The notes beneath the pieces were generated by a model. The model was given only the letters and a program-made list of their open reading frames with translations, did not search any database and was not told where the DNA came from. A stretch of DNA of 19,965 bases, from NCBI GenBank assembly GCA_964466745.1, contig CAYXOX010000048.1, forward strand, positions 1 to 19,965. The letters run 5' to 3'. Position numbers and translations under genes: made by a program. Source of the stretch: CAYXOX01 sp964466745. GTDB lineage: Bacteria > Pseudomonadota > Alphaproteobacteria > Rhodobacterales > Rhodobacteraceae. Position 1 is the stretch's first letter. Each line of letters starts with the position of its first letter. Shown one piece after another: positions 15,425 through 19,965 of the stretch.

Positions 15425-15538
15425 CCGCATCGCCGGCCGGGGCAATCAGGTGCGCCAGCGAGCGTTGGCCGGGCGCGGTGAGTTGATGCGCGCCGCGCCG
15501 CATGTCTAGCTGTGTCCGAGAAGGAGTCCGACCGCCCG

Positions 15539-16363
15539 ATGTTCGATGCCGCGTTGCCAGCGAAGCTTCAGCGAAGCCATGGGCGCGCGGCCGTGCGCCT
15601 GCGGAGCGATGCCGGCGCGGGTGCGCGGCTAGAGCGGTTGGCGCAATCGGGCTGCGGCAAGGCTTTTCTTCCCCGGGTGCACGGACGCGCGCCCGAGATC
15701 GTGTTTCTCAACACCGCCGGCGGGCTGACGGGCGGCGACACGCTGGCGTACCGCCTCGAGCTGGGGGCCGGCGGCGTTGCGGCCGGCACCACCCAGACAG
15801 CCGAGCGCGCCTATGCGAGCAGCGGCGGTTCGGCCAAGGTGACCGTGGCGCTGGAGGCGGGCGAGGGCGCCCGGCTCGACTGGTTGCCGCAGGAGACGAT
15901 CCTCTTCGATGGCTCGGCCCTTGAGCGCGAGACCGAGATCAGGATGGCCGGCACCGCCCGGGTGCTCTTGTGCGAGACGATCGTGCTCGGCCGCACCGCG
16001 ATGGGCGAGCGGGTGAGCCGGCTTTCCTTCCGCGATACCCGGCGCGTGATCCGCGAGGGCCGGCTCGACTGGCTGGAGCCGCTGCGACTCGACGATGCCA
16101 CGCTCGCCGCGGCGGGGCTGGCCGCTCCGGGCGCTGCGCGCGCGATGGCGACGGTGGCGCTGTTCGCGCCCGGTGCCGAAGACGCGCTTGCCGCGCTGCG
16201 CGCCTTGCCGGAGCCGGCCGGGGTGCGCATGGGCAGTTCTGCCTGGAACGGGCGCTGCATCCTGCGCCTGCTGGCTTCCGAAGCCCCCCCGCTGCGCCGG
16301 GCGCTGGCCGCGGCGCTCGGGGTTCTGCGCGGGGGGGCGCTGCCGCGCGTGTGGCAGATTTGA
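15539..16363 (+). CDS. ureD: Urease accessory protein UreD
   Basis: The product is a 274-aa chaperone that binds apo-urease and, with UreF and UreG, helps deliver nickel. Family features are KLQRSHGRAAVRL near the start, KAFLPRVHGRAPEIVFLNTAGGLTGGD, TQTAERAYAS, LDWLPQETILFDGSALERETEI, LLCETIVLGRTAMGE and the C-terminal RGGALPRVWQI. The start is uncertain. ATG 15539 gives the typical MFDAALP... beginning and has AAGGAG 12 bases upstream, whereas GTG 15512 adds nine residues and has no SD. It is the first gene of the cluster, and ureA starts 37 bp after its stop. ureE, ureF and ureG are not in the window and are expected beyond the right edge after ureC. Confidence 0.94.
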   Translation: MFDAALPAKLQRSHGRAAVRLRSDAGAGARLERLAQSGCGKAFLPRVHGRAPEIVFLNTAGGLTGGDTLAYRLELGAGGVAAGTTQTAERAYASSGGSAKVTVALEAGEGARLDWLPQETILFDGSALERETEIRMAGTARVLLCETIVLGRTAMGERVSRLSFRDTRRVIREGRLDWLEPLRLDDATLAAAGLAAPGAARAMATVALFAPGAEDALAALRALPEPAGVRMGSSAWNGRCILRLLASEAPPLRRALAAALGVLRGGALPRVWQI

Positions 16364-16400
16364 GTACGGTGCCCGGAAGACGAAGGAAAGGGACCCAGCC

Positions 16401-16703
16401 ATGAACCTCACTCCACGCGAGAAGGACAAGCTCCTCGTCAGCCTCGCGGCGATGGTCGCCCGCGACAGGCGGGCCCGCGGCGTGAAGCTCAACCACCCCG
16501 AGGCGATCGCGCTGATCACCGATTTCGTGGTGGAGGGCGCGCGCGATGGCCGTTCGGTGGCCGATCTCATGGAGGCCGGCGCCCATGTGGTGCGTGCCGA
16601 GGAGTGCATGTCGGGCGTGCCCGAGATGATCCACGACGTCCAGGTGGAAGCGACCTTTCCCGACGGCACGAAACTTGTCACGGTGCATCATCCCATCCGC
16701 TGA
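16401..16703 (+). CDS. ureA: Urease gamma subunit
   Basis: The product is the 100-aa smallest structural subunit of urease (UreABC)3, a cytoplasmic nickel enzyme that hydrolyses urea. It begins MNLTPREKDKLLVSLAAMVA and contains RRARGVKLNHPEAIALIT, DFVVEGARDGRSVADLME, VPEMIHDVQVEATFPDG and the terminal TKLVTVHHPI, all family-defining. At 100 residues it is full length and not fused to the beta subunit, unlike in Helicobacter. An SD-like AAAGGGA precedes the ATG. The next small gene starts 14 bases after the stop. Confidence 0.97.
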   Translation: MNLTPREKDKLLVSLAAMVARDRRARGVKLNHPEAIALITDFVVEGARDGRSVADLMEAGAHVVRAEECMSGVPEMIHDVQVEATFPDGTKLVTVHHPIR

Positions 16704-16717
16704 CGAGGAGAAAGACG

Positions 16718-17008
16718 ATGCTGGCAACTCTTATTCTCGGCATTCTCGCGGGCGCGCTCGCCCCGCGTGCCGTGCCGCACGTGAAGCGCGCGCTCGAGGG
16801 GATCGCGCTCGCCGATGTGCCGCTCACCGAAGACGAGCTGCGCCAGGTGTCCTTCGCGGCGAGCCTCGTGGCCGCCGCCGTCCTGGCGCTGATCTTCGGC
16901 TCGGATTCGATGCTCGCGCTGACCGTCGGCGCGGTGGCGGGCGTCTTCGCGCCCCGCGTTGTCGACCGCCTGCAGGCCCGTTCCAGACCCAGTGACGAAG
17001 AGGATTGA
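16718..17008 (+). CDS. Small membrane protein in the urease operon
   Basis: The product is 96 aa of unknown function. It has a hydrophobic N-terminus (MLATLILGILAGALAPRAVP), an amphipathic charged middle (HVKRALEGIALADVPLTEDELRQ) and a long hydrophobic stretch of about 35 residues from VSFAASLVAAAVLALIFG to GAVAGVFAP, enough for one or two membrane passes. The tail is charged and acidic (PSDEED). The SD GAGGAG is ideal at 7 bases. It sits between ureA and ureB with tiny gaps (14 and 7 bp), so it is certainly transcribed with urease. I know of no assigned activity. A part in urea or nickel handling at the membrane is inference from location only. Confidence 0.85.
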   Translation: MLATLILGILAGALAPRAVPHVKRALEGIALADVPLTEDELRQVSFAASLVAAAVLALIFGSDSMLALTVGAVAGVFAPRVVDRLQARSRPSDEED

Positions 17009-17015
17009 ACCGCCC

Positions 17016-17192
17016 ATGACGCTCCACCGCCTCCTGCCGACGCTTGCTGTGGCGCTGGCCGCTTCCACACCGGCGGCCGCCCACACCGGGGCGCACATGC
17101 ACCCCCACGGGATCGACGGCGCCTGGCTCGCCCTCACCATCACCGCCCTCATCGCGGGGGCCGTGGGCTTCGCGCTGGGGCGGCTCAAGTGA
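17016..17192 (+). CDS. 58-aa exported His-rich, membrane-anchored peptide
   Basis: The peptide has a signal-like N-terminus (MTLHRLLPTLAVALAAS) with a probable AxA cut after residue 22. This would leave a mature chain that begins HTGAHMHPHG. Four His (23, 27, 29, 31) lie in nine residues, followed by one hydrophobic segment (about 36-54) and a short basic end GRLK. If cleaved, the mature peptide is a single-pass protein showing a His cluster to the periplasm, which would suit metal binding. Its TGA overlaps the GTG start of ureB (GTGA), implying translational coupling. The start of the motif recalls HupE/UreJ nickel permeases (AHTG...), but the rest of such a permease is missing. Function unknown. 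Confidence 0.82.
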   Translation: MTLHRLLPTLAVALAASTPAAAHTGAHMHPHGIDGAWLALTITALIAGAVGFALGRLK

Positions 17193-17494
17193 TCCCCGGC
17201 GAGATCATCTGCGCTCCGGGCGAGATCGAGCTCAATGCCGGGCGGGAGAGCCTTGTTCTGACGGTTGCCAACACCGGAGACCGTCCGGTGCAGGTGGGAA
17301 GCCACTACCATTTCGCGGAGACGAACCCGGCACTGGATTTCGACCGTGCGTCGGCCCGCGGCTGGCGCCTCGACATCGCCGCGGGAACGGCGGTGCGGTT
17401 CGAGCCCGGTCAGAGCCGCGAGGTGCGGCTGGTGCCGATAGCAGGCGATCGCATCGTGTTCGGGTTCAACGCGAAGGTCATGGGGCCGCTGTGA
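17189..17494 (+). CDS. ureB: Urease beta subunit
   Basis: The product is the 101-aa structural subunit of urease. The blocks MIPGEIICAPGEIELNAGRE, VANTGDRPVQVGSHYHFAETN, LDFDRASARGWRLDIAAGTAVRFEPGQSREVRLVPIAG and VFGFNAKVMGPL are diagnostic of UreB. It starts with GTG overlapping the stop of the preceding 58-aa gene by four bases, and ends in another GTGA overlap with the next gene. Unlike the usual order, ureC does not follow. A 113-aa gene and a reversed cytochrome gene come first. Confidence 0.97.
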   Translation: MIPGEIICAPGEIELNAGRESLVLTVANTGDRPVQVGSHYHFAETNPALDFDRASARGWRLDIAAGTAVRFEPGQSREVRLVPIAGDRIVFGFNAKVMGPL

Positions 17495-17832
17495 CGCCGC
17501 AGGCCGTCCGAGCGGCGTTCCATGCGCCCATGTGGCAGCTGGCCGAGTTGCAGCAGCTTGCCTGGGCCTCCGCCGGGCTCGCCCTCGATACCCAGGCAGT
17601 TGTCGCCGCGCGCCTGCGCGGCCTCTCCGGCCTCGGCCCGTTCGCCCGCGGAGAGCCCGTGCTGATGGTTGCGGAGAAGTTCGCGGCGTTCGGCCAGGCT
17701 GCTGCAACGGCCGCGCAGACTGCGGCGCGGCTCGGCACGCCCGCCGGGGTGATGCTCGAATCGATCGAACCGCTGCGCCGTCGCGCCAGCTTCAACGCGC
17801 ACCGACTCGGAGCGGCCAGGCGACGCCCATGA
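17491..17832 (+). CDS. Small helical protein of unknown function, coupled to ureB
   Basis: The product is 113 aa, Ala-rich, with no signal peptide or clear membrane segment. The pattern WQLAELQQLAWASAGLALDTQAVVAARLRGLSG (given as a span of residues 15-47), then PVLMVAEKFAAFGQAAATAA, LGTPAGVMLESIEPLRRRA and FNAHRLGAARR, resembles short Rhodobacterales proteins often labelled 'antifreeze protein' or phasin-like. I consider those labels unreliable. The start is GTG in a GTGA overlap with the ureB stop, so translation is probably coupled. It is the last gene of this plus-strand run and converges on the cytochrome gene 35 bp away. Confidence 0.72.
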   Translation: MTPQAVRAAFHAPMWQLAELQQLAWASAGLALDTQAVVAARLRGLSGLGPFARGEPVLMVAEKFAAFGQAAATAAQTAARLGTPAGVMLESIEPLRRRASFNAHRLGAARRRP

Positions 17833-17867
17833 TCGTCGCGAGGCCGCTTCCTTGCGGGCGCAGGCCC

Positions 17868-18707
17868 TCAGCCGCCGTCTGGAAGGGGCGGCAGCGAACG
17901 CAGGTAAAGCGTGACCGCCGCGAGATCCTGCTCCGTGAACCGTGCGAAATAGCCATAGGGCATCGGCGGGGCCATCGGGCTGCCGTCCGGGCGCACGCCC
18001 GCGGTGATCATCGCCGCGATCTCGGCATCCGTGTAGCCTGCCAGCCCGTCTTCGTGGCTGGTGATGTTGGAGGCCACCGAAACGCCCCACGGACCGTGGA
18101 ATTCGAAACCGCCGGCGCCCAGATGCGTCTCGATCATCGGGCCCTGCGGGCCGAACGGCGTGTGGCACTCCATGCAGTGGGCAACCGGCCCGGCAAGGTA
18201 TTCGCCGTATTCGACCGTCACGCCCGGCTCCGGGGCCGTCACGCTTTCGATCGGCGGGCCGTAGGCCGGCGGCAGCGGTATGTTGTAGACGGAGCTGCCG
18301 GGGTCGTTTTCCACGGCCGGGACGGTGCGCAGGTACATGACCATCGACATCAGGTCGTCGTCGCCGAGTCCGCGGTACATGGTGAAGGGCATCGGCGGGC
18401 CGATCACGCTGCCGTCGGGGCGGATCCCTTCGCGGATCGACCGGGCCAGCTCGGCATCGCTCCAGCCCGCCACGCGGCTCGCCGGGGTGATGTTGGGGGC
18501 AACCGCCCGGAAGGCTTCGATGTCCTCCACCACCCGGCCGCCGAGATCCATGGCCATCACGAAGCCGTCGGGGCCCACGGGCGTGTGGCAGTTGCCGCAG
18601 CCGCCGGGGCCCTGCACGAGGTATTCGCCGCGCGCCACGCTGGGCTCGGCAAGCGACATCCCGGCCGCGAGCGAGGCTGCCACGCCGAGAAAGAGGGTCT
18701 TCTGCAT
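17868..18707 (-). CDS. Periplasmic di-haem cytochrome c
   Basis: The product is 279 aa with a Sec signal peptide (residues 1-20, cut after MSLA). It carries two covalent haem sites, CGNCH (37-41) and CMECH (178-182). Each half repeats the same plan: a GEYLV/GEYLA helix, CxxCHTP-GP, a NIT block (APNITP, ASNITS), a DAELA/DAEIA helix, GVRPDGS/GIRPDGS, a PPMP Met ligand (near 106 in the first domain) and a final LRS/LRT helix. It is therefore a tandem duplication, as in thiosulfate-, alcohol- or gluconate-dehydrogenase-type cytochrome subunits. No dehydrogenase partner lies beside it. SD GGAG is about 9 bases before ATG. The gene is inserted in reverse between the ureB and ureC parts of the urease cluster. 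Confidence 0.92.
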   Translation of the reverse strand: MQKTLFLGVAASLAAGMSLAEPSVARGEYLVQGPGGCGNCHTPVGPDGFVMAMDLGGRVVEDIEAFRAVAPNITPASRVAGWSDAELARSIREGIRPDGSVIGPPMPFTMYRGLGDDDLMSMVMYLRTVPAVENDPGSSVYNIPLPPAYGPPIESVTAPEPGVTVEYGEYLAGPVAHCMECHTPFGPQGPMIETHLGAGGFEFHGPWGVSVASNITSHEDGLAGYTDAEIAAMITAGVRPDGSPMAPPMPYGYFARFTEQDLAAVTLYLRSLPPLPDGG

Positions 18708-18964
18708 CTTCGAGTTCTCCGGTTTCAGGGTGCGCCCGGATCGTGCGAGTGCGCTTTCCGCAATCCACCCACGGACACGCTAGGCAGCGCTCGCCTTTCC
18801 CGTCAATCGTGCATTCTTCCAACCTGCCACTTGGACTGCAGGAACTCCTTGTCGTTCATCTGGAGTGCTCCCGCGCCGATTCGGGGCGCTGCTCCCGTGC
18901 CTCACGCAAGCCATTCGTTCCGCCCTGCCTGCCCCGCGCCCGCCGCCTTCCAAAGGAGCCCAGG

Positions 18965-19965
18965 ATGCCTACTCCCATAGCCCGCGCCGCCTACGCCGAC
19001 ATGTACGGCCCGACCACGGGCGACCGTGTGCGCCTCGCTGATACCGACCTCGTGATCGAGGTGGAGCGCGACCTCACCACATACGGCGAGGAAGTAAAGT
19101 TCGGCGGCGGCAAGGTGATCCGCGACGGGATGGGCCAGAGCCAGCGCACCCGCGCCGAAGGGGCGGTGGATACCGTCATCACGAATGCGCTGATCGTGGA
19201 CCACACCGGCATATACAAGGCCGATGTCGGCCTTCGGGACGGGCGGATCGCGGCCATCGGCAAGGCCGGTAACCCCGACACGCAACCCGGCGTCGATATC
19301 GTCATCGGGCCGGGAACCGAGGCGATCGCGGGCGAGGGGCGCATCCTGACGGCGGGCGGTTTCGACGCGCACATCCACTACATCTGCCCCCAGCAGATCG
19401 AGGACGCGCTGCACTCCGGGCTCACCACCATGCTGGGTGGCGGTACCGGGCCTGCACATGGGACGCTCGCGACAACCTGCACGCCGGGGCCTTGGCACAT
19501 CGGCCGGATGCTGATGGCGGCCGACGCCTTCCCGATGAACCTCGCCTTCGCGGGCAAGGGCAATGCCTCGCTCCCGGCGGCGCTGGAGGAGCAGATCGCG
19601 GCCGGCGCCTGTGCGCTCAAGCTCCACGAGGACTGGGGCACCACGCCGGCGGCCATCGACTGCTGCCTGACGGTGGCGGATGCCATGGACATCCAGGTGA
19701 TGATCCACACGGACACCCTGAACGAGAGCGGGTTCGTGGAGAACACGGTGGCCGCCATGAAGGGCCGCACGATCCATGCCTTCCACACCGAGGGGGCGGG
19801 CGGCGGGCATGCGCCCGACATCATCAAGGTCTGCGGGCTCGACCACGTGCTGCCGTCGTCCACCAACCCCACCCGCCCCTACACGGTGAACACGCTGGAA
19901 GAGCACCTCGACATGCTCATGGTGTGCCACCACCTCGACAAATCGATTCCGGAGGACGTGGCCTT
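18965..19965 (+). CDS. ureC: Urease alpha (catalytic) subunit, 3' end outside window
   Basis: The first 333 codons of a subunit normally near 570 residues are present. The frame is open to the right edge. It begins MPTPIARAAYADMYGPTTGD. Nickel ligands His136 and His138 (DAHIHYICPQQ), the carbamylated Lys219 (ALKLHEDWG), HTDTLNESGF, HAFHTEGAGGGHAPD and the flap region with Cys321 and His322 (MVCHHLD) are all present. They are offset by two from Klebsiella numbering. STNPTRPYTVNT is also diagnostic. The SD AAAGGAG (18952-18958) is six bases from ATG. The 257-bp region upstream is shared with the divergent cytochrome gene. Its best promoter candidate for ureC is TTGGAC (18831) with GTTCAT 17 bp on, which is weak. 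Confidence 0.97.
   Translation, partial: MPTPIARAAYADMYGPTTGDRVRLADTDLVIEVERDLTTYGEEVKFGGGKVIRDGMGQSQRTRAEGAVDTVITNALIVDHTGIYKADVGLRDGRIAAIGKAGNPDTQPGVDIVIGPGTEAIAGEGRILTAGGFDAHIHYICPQQIEDALHSGLTTMLGGGTGPAHGTLATTCTPGPWHIGRMLMAADAFPMNLAFAGKGNASLPAALEEQIAAGACALKLHEDWGTTPAAIDCCLTVADAMDIQVMIHTDTLNESGFVENTVAAMKGRTIHAFHTEGAGGGHAPDIIKVCGLDHVLPSSTNPTRPYTVNTLEEHLDMLMVCHHLDKSIPEDVA

Noticed and set aside
17016..17192. HupE/UreJ nickel permease
   Set aside because: Only the AHTG-like beginning is similar. The product has 58 residues and a single membrane segment, far short of a permease.
17532..18980. A 482-codon open frame antisense to the di-haem cytochrome gene
   Set aside because: The cytochrome has a signal peptide, two CxxCH motifs and an SD, so the opposite frame is a shadow.

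Overview
The window is a GC-rich stretch of a bacterial chromosome. It most likely comes from an alphaproteobacterium of the Rhodobacterales/Rhodobacteraceae type. Supporting signs are a ferredoxin very close to Rhodobacter FdVI, a SAM-II riboswitch in front of metZ, an alphaproteobacterial LexA box (GTTC-N7-GTTC), a long-form FolE2, a class II PyrC next to pyrE and dnaB, and a urease cluster with small extra genes between the structural genes. Almost all of the DNA is coding. No tRNA, rRNA, insertion sequence, prophage or CRISPR array was seen, and no gap between accepted genes exceeds 300 bases.

Left part (1-5.6 kb): the 3' part of a Do/HtrA periplasmic protease ends at a strong hairpin. 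It faces a peptidoglycan-binding-type lipoprotein on the minus strand. Upstream of the lipoprotein, on the same strand, lies an unusual locus: a LexA-box promoter, a clear ribosome binding site, and a 133-codon frame that carries only the C-terminal OB-fold region of error-prone polymerase DnaE2. Then come, on the plus strand, an FdVI-type [2Fe-2S] ferredoxin, an FG-GAP/VCBS-type secreted protein, an AlkB-type membrane di-iron monooxygenase and a small secreted protein.

Middle (5.6-13.5 kb): aat (N-end rule transferase), a SAM-methyltransferase-like gene, a YfcG/Ure2p-like GST and an alpha/beta hydrolase. These are followed by metZ under a SAM-II riboswitch that has a matching promoter and a terminator-like hairpin, then folE2, then dnaB on the minus strand.

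Right part (13.5-20 kb): the pyrC-pyrE pair runs leftward and the urease cluster runs rightward. The intergenic region between them carries a 17-bp palindrome. The urease genes are ureD, ureA, a 96-aa membrane protein, a 58-aa exported His-rich peptide, ureB and a 113-aa helical protein, with tight spacing or stop/start overlaps. A di-haem cytochrome c gene in the opposite orientation then separates these from ureC, which runs off the window. Urease hydrolyses urea to ammonia and carbonic acid. The two small membrane or exported genes in the same transcription unit may serve the enzyme or its nickel supply, but that is inference.
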